Numbered from the stretch's first letter, positions 1 to 8,662 are shown. The stretch: DNA of 64,000 nucleotides from Imperialibacter sp040222385 (GCF_040222385.1 NZ_JAVKDF010000021.1:62001-126000), one strand, 5' to 3'. Translations and numbers: made by a program. Notes: generated by a model not told the origin, from the letters alone.

Positions 1-89
1 CCCATTCGTTTTCCTTTCGAAAGGAGTTCCATGTAACAAAGCGCCACTTTTTGCTGGTGAATAAAAAGCTGCAGGAATATTGGTGGTAA
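1..89. other. Left-edge fragment, gene and strand unresolved
   Basis: Two readings are possible. On the + strand, frame 3 is open from the edge and stops at 87-89, giving a 28-residue basic tail ending LQEYWW. On the - strand, an ATG at 32-30 opens MELLSKGKRMG and runs off the edge. The second reading gains support from a TATATTTG element (minus, 105-98), a perfect match to the Bacteroidota -7 box TAnnTTTG, about 65 bases upstream of that ATG. No TTG -33 element is visible. Too little sequence is present to name a product. Confidence 0.25.
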
Positions 90-136
90 TCGCCGGGCAA
101 ATATATAGAATTAACCTCTATCTATTAAAATTAATG

Positions 137-208
137 TAAAAAAATAGGTGCTTTACCCTATCCAGGGCTTTTGTCATGCGCAATCTGTTTGAGCAAAGGT
201 AAGCACCT
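137..208 (-). terminator. Probable Rho-independent terminator of the paralogue pair
   Basis: On the minus strand, AGGTGCTTACC (208-198) pairs with GGTAAAGCACCT (156-145) with one bulged base and is followed by a run of seven T (144-138). The loop is unusually long, about 41 nt, which lowers confidence. It lies about 40 bases beyond the stop of the 245-850 gene, as expected for the end of the two-gene leftward unit. Confidence 0.4.
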
Positions 209-244
209 ACGGAACCTACCTGACCAAGAATAAGGCATAAAAAG

Positions 245-850
245 CTAATATGTCAATTTAGCTACTTCCGAAATTGGCATAGCATTGGCAGCACTAGTGA
301 CTTCACTTTCGGTAAAGGCCCCATCAAAGTCCACGGTGAACAGCGACTGATTGAAGGGAATCTGAAGAGTGTAACCTCCTACAGCTTGTGTTGCATCTTT
401 TCTTTGCAAAAGTGCCTTGTACCCGCTCACCTTAACCACCTTCTGGCTACCATCCGAACTATTCATAATCATAGGCATAGCCAAAAGACTGTTAATACCG
501 GCCAGCATGGGCGAGTTGTCCATCAAGTCAATGGCGACCGACTTGGTGGTGTCACCATAATCACGGTGAACAAACAATCCCCCAAAAGACGAAGAGTTGC
601 CGGAGACATTATCGTTTGCCTCAACAAACGAAAAACCAGCAATACTTTTGGGCAGTATTTCCAGAATCTCCTTTCCAATCTCCTTATCCACCTCAGCCAG
701 CGACTGCTGCAGGGCAAACCGAGCTTCTTCCAAATTGCCCGCCTTGTACTCATTCTTTGCTGTAGCCGTTGATGCGCTAAAATCATTTTGCGCACTAGCC
801 TTCAGGCCAGCCACTGCTATAATCAATGCAAGTATATATATCTTCTTCAT
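245..850 (-). CDS. Secreted protein of unknown function, tandem paralogue 2
   Basis: The 201-residue product starts with a clear signal peptide (lysines, then ILALIIAVAGLKASAQ), so it is exported. Residues 25-60 form an acidic helix resembling one tetratricopeptide-type hairpin (KNEYKAGNLEEARFALQQSL). The remainder lines up with the upstream neighbour at 859-1632: a G-(K/N)-x-(I/V)-(L/M)-E-x-L-P-x-(K/S)-(V/I)-AG block, an F(V/G)GL block, a DL/DI-x-x-x-NNS/DNS block, and a short C-terminal (K)VxGxK segment. The two are therefore duplicates and probably cotranscribed, with an 8-base gap. I do not recognise a named domain. A probable terminator follows. The gene is certain; the function is unknown. 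Confidence 0.85.
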   Translation of the reverse strand: MKKIYILALIIAVAGLKASAQNDFSASTATAKNEYKAGNLEEARFALQQSLAEVDKEIGKEILEILPKSIAGFSFVEANDNVSGNSSSFGGLFVHRDYGDTTKSVAIDLMDNSPMLAGINSLLAMPMIMNSSDGSQKVVKVSGYKALLQRKDATQAVGGYTLQIPFNQSLFTVDFDGAFTESEVTSAANAMPISEVAKLTY

Positions 851-858
851 CTTAAATC

Positions 859-1632
859 TTAGTTAATCTTATCGCCCAACTGTTTTTGAATGCCTGCCAA
901 ATCAAAGGCGTCCGATACTTTTAGCGCAGCTGATTCGTTAGCAAAATTTACCATTTTCATGATCGCTATGCTTGTCTGCCCGAGAGGCACCGACAGTTTG
1001 TAACCATCGTATTCGGAAAACTCCAACACACCCTTAAAACCCTGCACCGTCACTGATTTGATGTTCTCCTGACCAGAGGTATAAGCCGGATTGGTCAGGT
1101 ACATATTGGCCGACATGAGTAAGGAAGAATTATTGGCAACAGTTATATCTATGGCTTTGTCGTCGTTGTAGTATTCCCTGAAAATGGTTAACCCGACAAA
1201 AGCCATTCCGGTACTTGTGACCTTATCGCTCTCCTTGACAAAGCCTATGCCAGCCACTTTTTCAGGAAGAGACTCCATTACCTTGTTGCCCATTTCCATT
1301 TCTATCCCCACAATGGCCTGTTGTAGTGCATACCTGGCTTCGCCATATTTCTTAGCAGAAAATGAAGACTCGGCTGTTGCAATGCTCTTTCCTACATCGG
1401 GCGGGGTTGTGATAAGGCCTCCGGACGTGTTATTCATAGGTCGCCCAGATCGTTCATCACCTTCAGAAACACTGGGTGTAGACGGTGCGTCATTGTCACC
1501 AAAAATGGCGTTGGAAGCTTTGTTCTTGGCTGCCGATTTCACTTTGTTCAATATGGCTTGCGCCTCTGTTTGGTAGTTTAAAAAGCAGAGCAGCGCCAGC
1601 GCAACGGCTCCTTTCACTTGAAGTTTCAGCAT
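859..1632 (-). CDS. Secreted protein of unknown function, tandem paralogue 1
   Basis: With the ATG at 1632 the product has 257 residues and begins with a normal signal peptide (MLKLQVKGAVALALLCFLNY, then QTEAQA). A longer reading from TTG at 1689 puts 19 odd residues before this signal, so I prefer 1632. Residues about 25-100 are a low-complexity, Ser/Thr/Pro-rich linker. The rest resembles the downstream paralogue at 245-850: an alanine-rich helix (KKYGEARYALQQAIVGIEME), then the E-S-L-P-x-K-VAGIGFV motif and a predicted mostly beta C-terminal half. Only 8 bases separate the two genes, so they form a two-gene unit. The fold and role are not recognised; a periplasmic or surface protein is an inference from the signal. 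Confidence 0.8.
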   Translation of the reverse strand: MLKLQVKGAVALALLCFLNYQTEAQAILNKVKSAAKNKASNAIFGDNDAPSTPSVSEGDERSGRPMNNTSGGLITTPPDVGKSIATAESSFSAKKYGEARYALQQAIVGIEMEMGNKVMESLPEKVAGIGFVKESDKVTSTGMAFVGLTIFREYYNDDKAIDITVANNSSLLMSANMYLTNPAYTSGQENIKSVTVQGFKGVLEFSEYDGYKLSVPLGQTSIAIMKMVNFANESAALKVSDAFDLAGIQKQLGDKIN

Positions 1633-1726
1633 ACTCGTTTGTATTAAAAAAAGAATCGACAGCAAGATAATACGTTGAATCCATTTCAACGTTTCCTTAC
1701 TGCCGATATAATTTTGAACGAAGCGG

Positions 1727-2137
1727 CTATTTTTGTGCTTTCAGCAAATCTCTGATCTCAGTCAATAGCTTCTCCTCATTGCTAGGTGCAGGTGGAACTG
1801 CTGGAGCCGGAGCTTCTTCTTTCTTCTTTTCCATCCGCTTGTAGGCCTTAATGACCATGAAAATGGAGAAGGCGATGATGATGAAATCAATCACAGTCTG
1901 GGTAAAAGCACCATAATTAATTGTTACAGCTGCTTTTTCACCAACCGCCTCCTGAATAACGACGTTTAGATCCCGGAAGTTGACATTACCAAGCAGCACC
2001 CCTATTGGCGGCATTAGTATGTCATTTACAAGTGATGACACAATTTTTCCAAAAGCCCCGCCAATGATGACTGCGGTAGCCAGATCGATAACATTGCCTT
2101 TCATGGCAAAGTCCTTGAATTCTTTTAAAATTCCCAT
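1727..2137 (-). CDS. mscL: Large-conductance mechanosensitive channel MscL
   Basis: MscL is an inner-membrane channel that opens under membrane tension and releases solutes after hypo-osmotic shock. The 136 residues match the family in length and layout. The N-terminal amphipathic helix reads LKEFKDFAMKGNVIDLATAV, followed directly by TM1 (VIIGGAFGKIVSSLVNDILMP), a periplasmic loop with the usual IPPIG-like turn (MPPIGVLLG), TM2 around residues 73-95 (DFIIIAFSIFMVIKAY), and a charged cytoplasmic helix ending in EEKLLTEIRDLLKAQ. The aquaporin gene lies upstream on the same strand, about 40 bases away, so the two genes of osmotic water/solute flow may be cotranscribed. Identification is secure. 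Confidence 0.96.
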   Translation of the reverse strand: MGILKEFKDFAMKGNVIDLATAVIIGGAFGKIVSSLVNDILMPPIGVLLGNVNFRDLNVVIQEAVGEKAAVTINYGAFTQTVIDFIIIAFSIFMVIKAYKRMEKKKEEAPAPAVPPAPSNEEKLLTEIRDLLKAQK

Positions 2138-2177
2138 GTTTACGATTTATGTTGGTAGTAAAATGTAATTAAATGCC

Positions 2178-2969
2178 CTAAGGCTTTCTGTTTTCCAGCA
2201 GGCTGAGAATGACGATAATAGCAAAAAAGATTACCCCAACAGACAAAAACAAGCTCACCTCATTGTTAAATAAAAAATTGTAAAGCGCTGCGCCGGTCGC
2301 ACCTCCAGCCAATGGCCCCAGCACTGGCACCCAGGCATATCCCCAATTAGATCCGCCCTTTCCGTTGATAGGCAATACCGCATGTGCTATTCTCGGCCCC
2401 AGGTCTCGGGCTGGATTGATGGCAAATCCTGTGGTTCCTCCGTGCGACAAACCAATTGCAGTGATTAACCCTCCTACTACCAATGGGTTCAACCCTTCGG
2501 TAAACTGATTAGCACCTATAAACAACAGAGCAAAGATCAGGATAAAAGTGCCCATAAATTCCGAAAGTATATTAGCGCTTGTGCTCTTTATAGCCGGGCC
2601 AGTAGAAAACACGCCCAACTTGGCAGCGGCATCGTCCGTTGCCTTCCAGTGGGGTAAAAAATGAAGATAAGCTAAACAGGCTCCACAAAAAGCACCAGCC
2701 ATTTGAGCAAGCATATACCCTGCTATCATGTCGGCAGGAAACTCACCTGCTGCATACAAGCCAAGCGTAACAGCGGGATTTAAATGAGCTCCGCTAATGC
2801 CGCCTACAGCATAAATACCGAGCGTTACCCCAAGCCCCCAGCCAATACAGATGGTGAGCCAACCTGCATTTTGTGCATAACTTCCTTTAAGTGTTGTTGC
2901 GGCGTTCACTCCGTTGCCAAAATACAGCAAGACCATTGTGCCAATAAATTCTCCTAGGTATGGGTTCAT
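2178..2969 (-). CDS. MIP-family aquaglyceroporin (GlpF-like)
   Basis: This 263-residue membrane channel belongs to the major intrinsic protein family and would conduct water, glycerol or other small neutral solutes across the inner membrane. Both pore NPA signatures are present: HLNPAVTLG near residue 62 and INPARDLGPR near residue 187. The aspartate directly after NPAR is characteristic of the glycerol-facilitator (GlpF) branch rather than strict water channels. About six hydrophobic segments with the family's internal duplication can be followed. No glycerol kinase or glycerol-3-phosphate dehydrogenase gene lies beside it; its neighbour is mscL, which suggests an osmotic role. Substrate choice cannot be settled from sequence alone, so I give no gene symbol. 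Confidence 0.93.
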   Translation of the reverse strand: MNPYLGEFIGTMVLLYFGNGVNAATTLKGSYAQNAGWLTICIGWGLGVTLGIYAVGGISGAHLNPAVTLGLYAAGEFPADMIAGYMLAQMAGAFCGACLAYLHFLPHWKATDDAAAKLGVFSTGPAIKSTSANILSEFMGTFILIFALLFIGANQFTEGLNPLVVGGLITAIGLSHGGTTGFAINPARDLGPRIAHAVLPINGKGGSNWGYAWVPVLGPLAGGATGAALYNFLFNNEVSLFLSVGVIFFAIIVILSLLENRKP

Positions 2970-3003
2970 GTGTTGTCTTTTTGCGAAAATATACGAAGAT
3001 GAT

Positions 3004-3033
3004 TTGGAACCGCCATTCGCTCGGCTAATTTTA
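3004..3033 (+). promoter_or_regulatory. Bacteroidota-type promoter for the HAD/DUF4159 pair
   Basis: TTG at 3004-3006 is followed after exactly 19 bases by TAATTTTA at 3026-3033, one mismatch from the TAnnTTTG -7 element. The predicted start of transcription is about 25 bases before the ATG at 3063. Confidence 0.45.
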
Positions 3034-3062
3034 CGCCCAGCGCTATCTAACCACGCAAATAC

Positions 3063-3719
3063 ATGAAGCCAGCCGCCTTATTGTTCGACATGGACGGAGT
3101 AATAGTAGATAATCATCAATTTCACCTGAAAGCGTGGATGGAGTTTTCAAAGCGACATGGCTTCCACCTTGACGAAGCCGAGTATAAAAAACACATCAAC
3201 GGAAGAACAATTTCGGCTACTATGACCCACTTTTTCCCTGATGAAAAAAACCCAGATGTCATCCAGTCCCTTGGTGCCGAAAAAGAGGAGATTTACAGAC
3301 AACTGTATGCTCCACATCAAAAACCAACTCCCGGCTTGGTAAATTTCTTGCGCCTGGCCATGGATGCCGGGATTGCTGTGGGCGTTGGTAGTTCAGCACC
3401 TCCTGAGAATATTGCCTTCACTTTGGATGGCCTTGACCTTCGGAAGTACTTCGCCGCAATTGTAAATGGCAGTGAAGTGAGTGTGGGCAAACCTGCGCCT
3501 GAGGTGTACTTGAAGCTGGCAGAAAAGCTCGGTGCAAAAGCTGAAGATTCCATCGTACTGGAAGATGCTCTCTCGGGGATTGAGGCTGGAAAGAACGCAG
3601 GAGCAAAAGTGATTGGGCTGGCTACAACCCACCCAGCACATGAAATCAGCCATTCAGACCTTGTGATAAACGATTTCAACGGACTCACCGTTGATAAACT
3701 AACGTCTCTTTTTGACTAA
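3063..3719 (+). CDS. HAD-superfamily phosphatase / beta-phosphoglucomutase-like
   Basis: A cytoplasmic HAD hydrolase of 218 residues, the usual size for subfamily IA. Motif I is FDMDGVIVDN near residues 8-17, with the nucleophile Asp and the acid/base Asp two residues later. A helical cap follows (residues 18-90). Motif II is the serine of VGVGSSAPPENI near 104, motif III is the lysine of VGKPAPEVYL near 143, and motif IV is VLEDALSGIEAGKNAGA near 161. The spacing and VLEDALSGIEAG sequence resemble beta-phosphoglucomutase and related sugar-phosphate phosphatases. The actual substrate cannot be read from sequence. The DUF4159 gene starts 2 bases after the stop, so the two are almost certainly cotranscribed. 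Confidence 0.9.
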   Translation: MKPAALLFDMDGVIVDNHQFHLKAWMEFSKRHGFHLDEAEYKKHINGRTISATMTHFFPDEKNPDVIQSLGAEKEEIYRQLYAPHQKPTPGLVNFLRLAMDAGIAVGVGSSAPPENIAFTLDGLDLRKYFAAIVNGSEVSVGKPAPEVYLKLAEKLGAKAEDSIVLEDALSGIEAGKNAGAKVIGLATTHPAHEISHSDLVINDFNGLTVDKLTSLFD

Positions 3720-3721
3720 TT

Positions 3722-4381
3722 ATGAAGAAAGTCTCCATTTTGGCTCTTGTGATGTTAAGTTTCAGTGCTGTCGCACAGCAGGACAACACAATGAAAATTG
3801 CCAAGCTGAAATATCACGGGGGCGGCGACTGGTACGCCAACAAGACTGCACTACCAAACCTGGCCAAATTTTGCAATGAAACCCTGGGCACGGCCCTTGC
3901 ACCTTCCGAAGACGCTGTTGACGTAGGCAGTCCTGAGATTTTCTTGTATCCCTATGTGTACATGACTGGGCATGGCAACGTGCTCTTTTCCGATCCGGAA
4001 GCAACCAACCTCAGGGAATACCTTGTTTCAGGTGGCTTTTTGCATATCGACGACAATTATGGTCTCGATCAGTTTGTTCGCCTCGAAATGAAGAAGGTGT
4101 TTCCAGAACTAGAATTTATTGAGCTTCCTTTTTCACACCCCATTTACCACCAGAAATACCAGTTTGCTGACGGTCTGCCCAAGATTCATGAACACGACGG
4201 CAAAGCACCCATGGGTTATGGACTTATTTATGAAGGAAGACTTGTTTGCTTTTATTCTTACGAATGCGACCTGGGAAATGGCTGGGAGGATCAGTCGATC
4301 TACAACGACCCGGAGACTGTGCGGCTAAAAGCCCTGCAAATGGGTGCCAACATTATCGCCTACTGTTTCACGAGTTTCTGA
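3722..4381 (+). CDS. Exported DUF4159-domain protein
   Basis: The 219-residue product has a signal peptide (VSILALVMLSFSAVAQQ) and then one DUF4159 domain covering nearly the whole mature protein. Family-like features are the start MKIAKLKYHGGGDWYANKTA, the central VYMTGHGNVLFS and YLVSGGFLHIDDNYG blocks, and the late FSHPIYHQKYQF and LGNGWEDQ stretches. The fold of this family is related to ThuA/class I glutamine-amidotransferase-like proteins, but no catalytic Cys-His pair is evident to me. It begins 2 bases after the HAD phosphatase gene. DUF4159 genes are often found near MoxR/DUF58 gene sets; none is seen here. Function unknown; the family call is strong. Confidence 0.9.
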   Translation: MKKVSILALVMLSFSAVAQQDNTMKIAKLKYHGGGDWYANKTALPNLAKFCNETLGTALAPSEDAVDVGSPEIFLYPYVYMTGHGNVLFSDPEATNLREYLVSGGFLHIDDNYGLDQFVRLEMKKVFPELEFIELPFSHPIYHQKYQFADGLPKIHEHDGKAPMGYGLIYEGRLVCFYSYECDLGNGWEDQSIYNDPETVRLKALQMGANIIAYCFTSF

Positions 4382-4960
4382 TCAATATTTTCTGTTGAGA
4401 ATTTCGCCAAGGATGATGGCCTTCTTGGCACCATGCTGATCGGAAAGCATATCTACAATTTCGTCCCGAAAAGCTGAATTGTCCTCTTCTTTGATCTCAA
4501 ATTCTTTGAACCTGCTTTTGGCTCTTTCAAGCTGCGCTGAAAGCTCGTCGTCTTTGCTGTGATCGATATGGATTGATTCCTGATAAATTCTTTTTGTTTC
4601 TTCATCAGAAAAAAGCCTGGTGTGGCTACCCTCTTTCACAGTCACAATTTCCTTGTCCTCCCACTCATCGTGCACGTCTTCATAGTTTTTTCCGTCTGAG
4701 GGAAATTCGAAAGATCGGCTGGGCTCAGGCGCTGGTTGCTGGGGTGGCTTTTGAGCAGTTTTACCTCCGCTGGTCAGCTCCTTCAGCAGGTCTTCGAAGC
4801 TCATTGGTGGCGTGGATGTCGGCTCCGGCTGGCTTTCATAGTCATCATCACTTTGAGACCTTCTTTCCTGAACCTCAGGCGCTTTTGGCTTCTTCTTCAG
4901 GTTTCTGACCACAAAATAAATAATGGCCATAACAATGTAAATGATGACGTCTCTATCCAT
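4382..4960 (-). CDS. Membrane-anchored acidic protein of unknown function
   Basis: From the ATG at 4960 the product has 192 residues. A single N-terminal membrane helix (VIIYIVMAIIYFVVRNL, residues 4-20) is followed by lysines, a long Pro/Ser/Glu-rich disordered stretch (about 25-110), and a charged helical C-terminus ending in ILGEILNRKY. The membrane helix orientation suggests the tail faces the cytoplasm. A TTG at 5020 would extend the frame by 20 residues, but a TATATTTG promoter element (4974-4967) lies inside that extension, so I chose 4960. It converges with the DUF4159 gene, stop to stop, and diverges from smc. Similar short anchored proteins are common beside conserved genes in Cytophagales; no function is known to me. 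Confidence 0.8.
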   Translation of the reverse strand: MDRDVIIYIVMAIIYFVVRNLKKKPKAPEVQERRSQSDDDYESQPEPTSTPPMSFEDLLKELTSGGKTAQKPPQQPAPEPSRSFEFPSDGKNYEDVHDEWEDKEIVTVKEGSHTRLFSDEETKRIYQESIHIDHSKDDELSAQLERAKSRFKEFEIKEEDNSAFRDEIVDMLSDQHGAKKAIILGEILNRKY

Positions 4961-4966
4961 ATACCT

Positions 4967-4974
4967 CAAATATA
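4967..4974 (-). promoter_or_regulatory. TATATTTG -7 element, leaderless-type start
   Basis: A perfect TAnnTTTG element on the minus strand ends 6 bases before the ATG at 4960, so transcription would start within a few bases of the start codon. No TTG is visible at the expected -33 spacing. Confidence 0.4.
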
Positions 4975-5091
4975 AGTCATTGAATGTTATTTTTGCTGTC
5001 TGCCCCAAAAAAGAGGACAAGTATCAGCGTAATGTTGATAACTAGCCCCCTTTGAGCCCCATTTTGTTGATAACATTTAAAGGTTAATGAA

Positions 5092-5099
5092 TATTTTTG
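5092..5099 (+). promoter_or_regulatory. TATTTTTG -7 element of smc, leaderless-type start
   Basis: TATTTTTG matches TAnnTTTG and ends 4 bases before the smc ATG at 5104, which predicts a transcript with essentially no 5' leader. A TTG occurs 22 bases upstream (5067-5069), slightly further than the usual 19-base spacing. Confidence 0.45.
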
Positions 5100-5103
5100 C
5101 CGC

Positions 5104-8100
5104 ATGCAGTTGACGAAACTTGAGATTCGGGGGTTTAAGAGCTTTGGGGATAAAGTGGTGATCAACTTCGATGAAGGCATCACCGGCATCGTTGGTCCAA
5201 ATGGCTGCGGCAAGTCCAATGTGGTTGATTCCATTCGCTGGGTGCTTGGAGAGCAGAGATCACGCATGCTACGTTCCGACAAAATGGAGAATGTGATCTT
5301 TAACGGAACAAAAAAAAGAAAGCCTACCAACCTTGCCGAGGTTTCTCTCACCTTCAACAACACTAAAAACCTCCTTCCTACCGAATATTCTCAGGTCACC
5401 ATCACCCGCCGCTACTACAGGTCGGGTGAAAGCGAATATGAATTGAATGGCGTCACTTGCCGACTGAAAGACATTTCCAATCTTTTCCTTGATACCGGGA
5501 TAGCGTCAAACAGCTATGCCATTATCGAGCTTAAGATGGTCGACGACATCCTCAATGACAAGGACAATTCGAGGCGTGGTCTTTTTGAAGAAGCAGCTGG
5601 TATTTCGAAATTTAAAGTAAGAAAGAAGGAAACGCTGCGGAAGCTCAGCGACACCGATGCTGATCTTGCCAGGGTGGAAGATCTTCTGTTTGAAATAGAA
5701 AAAAACCTGAAAAGCCTTGAAAAACAGGCCCGTCAGGCGCAGCAGTACTATAAAATTAAAGAGGAGTACAAAGAGGCCAGTATTGCCCTCGCCAGAAAAA
5801 CAGTTGAAAAACATCAGCAATCATTTCGGGATGGAAAGAGCAAAATAGAGACTGAAAACGACCTGAAGCTAAGTCTGAACCGTCAGCTTGCGGAGAAAGA
5901 AGCGGCTATTGAGAAGTCTAAAGCCGATTTGATAGCCAAAGAAAAGCAGCTCAGCTCAAGACAAAAAGCGCTGAATGAACATGTAGGTAAGATAAGGTCG
6001 TACGAAAGCGAGAAGAAAATCAAGAACGAAAGGCTTCGCTTCCTGAATGACAAAAATGAAAACCTCAGAGAGCAAATTGAGCAGGACAGGAAAAGCAACG
6101 AGCGGGCATCCTTTTCTATTGAAAGTCTTACCAAGGAAAAGCAGGTAGCCGATAAGATCCTATCGGAAGTAGCGGCGAAGCTCGACCGGCTCAAAGGTGA
6201 GTATGACCACCAGAAAACAGAAACAGCGGCCCTTCAGGAGGAAGTTAACATCCTCAACCGCAACTTCCGGCAGAGCAGGGAAGAGGTGTATCAGCTTACC
6301 AAAGACCTGGAGATCAAACAAATTCAGCTATCCACGCTCAAGCAGGAACTGGACAAAGCAGCTTCCGACACGACGGAGCAATCGGCCAACCTGGAAGAGT
6401 TTGAAATTAAGTTGCAGGAAGTAGGTGAACTGAGGGCCGAAAGACAAAAAGAAATCGACAAGCTTAAGTCGGAAGAAGAAGCTGTTCAAAGTAGAATTGA
6501 GAGTATAAGCAAAACGCTGGAAGTCATCAAAGAAGAAGGCACCCAGGTGAGCCGTAAGCTTGATGCCCGGCAAAATGAGTATGCGCTCACCAAATCGCTG
6601 GTCGAAAACCTGGAAGGCTTCCCTGAAGCTATCAAATTCCTGAAAAAGAACTCTTCCTGGGGAAAAGATGCTCCCCTCCTCTCTGACGTTATCACCTGCC
6701 CTGAAGAATACAGGGTGACAATCGAGAATTTTCTCGAGCCTTACATGAACTACTATATAGTAGAGAGTGAGGCTAATGCCTATCAGGCGATCAACTTGCT
6801 GAGCGACGCTGCCAAGGGAAAAGCTCACTTCTTTATTCTGGAAAAGTTCGACAAATTCAAGCCAACCAGCACCAAAATCATTCAGAACGCTATTCCGGCC
6901 ACTGAGGTGGTGGAGTTTGACGGCAAATACAAGAAGCTTGTCAGCTTCATTCTTGACAACGTTTACATCTCTACCAACCACCACACCGACCTGCCAGATG
7001 TAGATGATGCTATCTTCATAACAAAAAATGGAAAGGTTACCCGTCGTCACTATTCCATATCTGGTGGGGCAGTGGGACTCTTTGAAGGAAAAAGGATTGG
7101 TCGTGCCAAGAACCTTGAAAAACTCGCTGTTGAAATAAAAGCGCTCAACAAAAAGCTGGATGAAATTCAGCAGAGTATCGAAAGCAATCAAGCCGACCTG
7201 AATGCGCTGAAAGCTTCCAGCAAGAAGGAGAGAATTGAAGCGCTGCTTCCCGACCTGAATCAGATCAACGAGGAGTATGTTTCCATAAGAACCAAGCAGG
7301 AGCAATTTTCGAAAATGCTCACCTCCAACACCACTAAGAGGGAAGACATTATCGACAGGATTGAGGTGCTTACCGAAGAATTGCGCACCCTGCAACCAAA
7401 AGCAGAGCGTGAACAAGACTTGCAAAAAAGCGACGAAGAGAACCTGGCTTCAAAGAACAGTGAACTACAGGTTTTTCAAGAAATCTTAAGTCAAAAGTCG
7501 GCAGCATTCAACCAGGAAAACATTTCATACCACCAGCAGGAGAACAAGGTAGCGAGCATCGCTCAGGAAATCAGCTTCAAGGAAAACACCTACGAAAGCT
7601 CCAAAGAAAGGATTGAGCGCAACCAAAGTGAGCTGAAGCAAACCGAGGAAGAAATTAAAGCTCTCGTGGAAAAAGCGGAGATGAATGACGACGAGTTGGT
7701 GGCCATGTACTCCGAAAGGGAAGCGATAGAAGTAGGTGTTAATGAAGCAGAAAAGGAATACTACAGCAGTCGTGGGCTGATAGATGAGCTGGAGAAAGAG
7801 AGCAGGGAGATTCAACGTCGCAGGGAAAGTACCGACCTGATGCTGATGGAATTCCAAAACCAGCTAAATGAAACTAAACTACAACTGAGCGCTGTAAAAG
7901 AGCGTCTTTCCGTCGAATTCAATATTGACCTCGACGATTTGCTGAAGGAGCAAGCTCCGGTAGAAGGAGAAGAAGTGAAAGAGAATCCGTTTGCCGACAT
8001 TTCGGACGAAGAGCTTCGGGAGAAAGTTTCCAGGTTCAAAACGAGAATTGACAATATTGGCCCCATCAACCCCATGGCCATGGAGGCTTTCGAGGAAATC

Positions 8101-8661
8101 AAAGAGCGCTACGACTTTATCATCAAAGAAAAAGATGACCTGATCAAAGCCAAGGAGTCGCTGATCAGTACTATAGGCGAAATCGACGCTGTGGCCAGGG
8201 AAACCTTTCTCGATGCTTTCGAGAAGATCAGGGACAACTTTATCAAAGTATTCCGATCTCTCTTCACAGAAGAAGATGACTGCGAGCTGAAGCTACTCAA
8301 CCCCGACGACCCGTTGGAAAGCCCGATTGAGATCATGGCCAAGCCAAAAGGCAAGCGGCCATTGACCATCAACCAGCTTTCAGGCGGTGAAAAGACGTTG
8401 ACGGCTATTTCCCTCCTTTTCTCTATATACCTGCTGAAGCCAGCTCCCTTCTGTATTTTTGATGAAGTGGATGCCCCTCTCGATGACGCCAATATTGACA
8501 AGTTCAATAACATCATCAGAACGTTCAGTAAGGAATCTCAATTCATCATAGTGACACACAACAAGCGCACGATGTCAAGCACCGACATCATCTACGGTAT
8601 CACCATGATAGAGCAAGGTGTGTCAAGAGTGGTACCTGTGGATTTGAGAGAATTGGCCTGA
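5104..8661 (+). CDS. smc: Chromosome segregation ATPase SMC
   Basis: SMC is the ATPase core of the bacterial condensin that compacts and disentangles newly replicated chromosomes. At 1185 residues it has the standard length and layout. The N-terminal head carries Walker A GPNGCGKS at residues 31-38. Long coiled coils run from about 170 to 500 and 670 to 1010, separated by a hinge (about 515-660; LEGFPEAIKFLKKN to SISGGAVGLFEG). The C-terminal head carries the ABC signature LSGGEK at 1092-1097 and Walker B FCIFDEVDAPLDD with the catalytic Asp-Glu at 1120-1121. ScpA and ScpB are not encoded here. The gene is transcribed alone and ends one base before the convergent antiporter gene. Confidence 0.98.
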   Translation: MQLTKLEIRGFKSFGDKVVINFDEGITGIVGPNGCGKSNVVDSIRWVLGEQRSRMLRSDKMENVIFNGTKKRKPTNLAEVSLTFNNTKNLLPTEYSQVTITRRYYRSGESEYELNGVTCRLKDISNLFLDTGIASNSYAIIELKMVDDILNDKDNSRRGLFEEAAGISKFKVRKKETLRKLSDTDADLARVEDLLFEIEKNLKSLEKQARQAQQYYKIKEEYKEASIALARKTVEKHQQSFRDGKSKIETENDLKLSLNRQLAEKEAAIEKSKADLIAKEKQLSSRQKALNEHVGKIRSYESEKKIKNERLRFLNDKNENLREQIEQDRKSNERASFSIESLTKEKQVADKILSEVAAKLDRLKGEYDHQKTETAALQEEVNILNRNFRQSREEVYQLTKDLEIKQIQLSTLKQELDKAASDTTEQSANLEEFEIKLQEVGELRAERQKEIDKLKSEEEAVQSRIESISKTLEVIKEEGTQVSRKLDARQNEYALTKSLVENLEGFPEAIKFLKKNSSWGKDAPLLSDVITCPEEYRVTIENFLEPYMNYYIVESEANAYQAINLLSDAAKGKAHFFILEKFDKFKPTSTKIIQNAIPATEVVEFDGKYKKLVSFILDNVYISTNHHTDLPDVDDAIFITKNGKVTRRHYSISGGAVGLFEGKRIGRAKNLEKLAVEIKALNKKLDEIQQSIESNQADLNALKASSKKERIEALLPDLNQINEEYVSIRTKQEQFSKMLTSNTTKREDIIDRIEVLTEELRTLQPKAEREQDLQKSDEENLASKNSELQVFQEILSQKSAAFNQENISYHQQENKVASIAQEISFKENTYESSKERIERNQSELKQTEEEIKALVEKAEMNDDELVAMYSEREAIEVGVNEAEKEYYSSRGLIDELEKESREIQRRRESTDLMLMEFQNQLNETKLQLSAVKERLSVEFNIDLDDLLKEQAPVEGEEVKENPFADISDEELREKVSRFKTRIDNIGPINPMAMEAFEEIKERYDFIIKEKDDLIKAKESLISTIGEIDAVARETFLDAFEKIRDNFIKVFRSLFTEEDDCELKLLNPDDPLESPIEIMAKPKGKRPLTINQLSGGEKTLTAISLLFSIYLLKPAPFCIFDEVDAPLDDANIDKFNNIIRTFSKESQFIIVTHNKRTMSSTDIIYGITMIEQGVSRVVPVDLRELA

Positions 8662-8662
8662 T

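Noticed and set aside
6328..7425. Long minus-strand open frame (365 codons) opposite smc
   Set aside because: It lies wholly inside the smc coiled-coil and hinge coding region. The translation is rich in Phe and Leu with no domain, as expected for the antisense of Lys/Glu-rich coiled coil.
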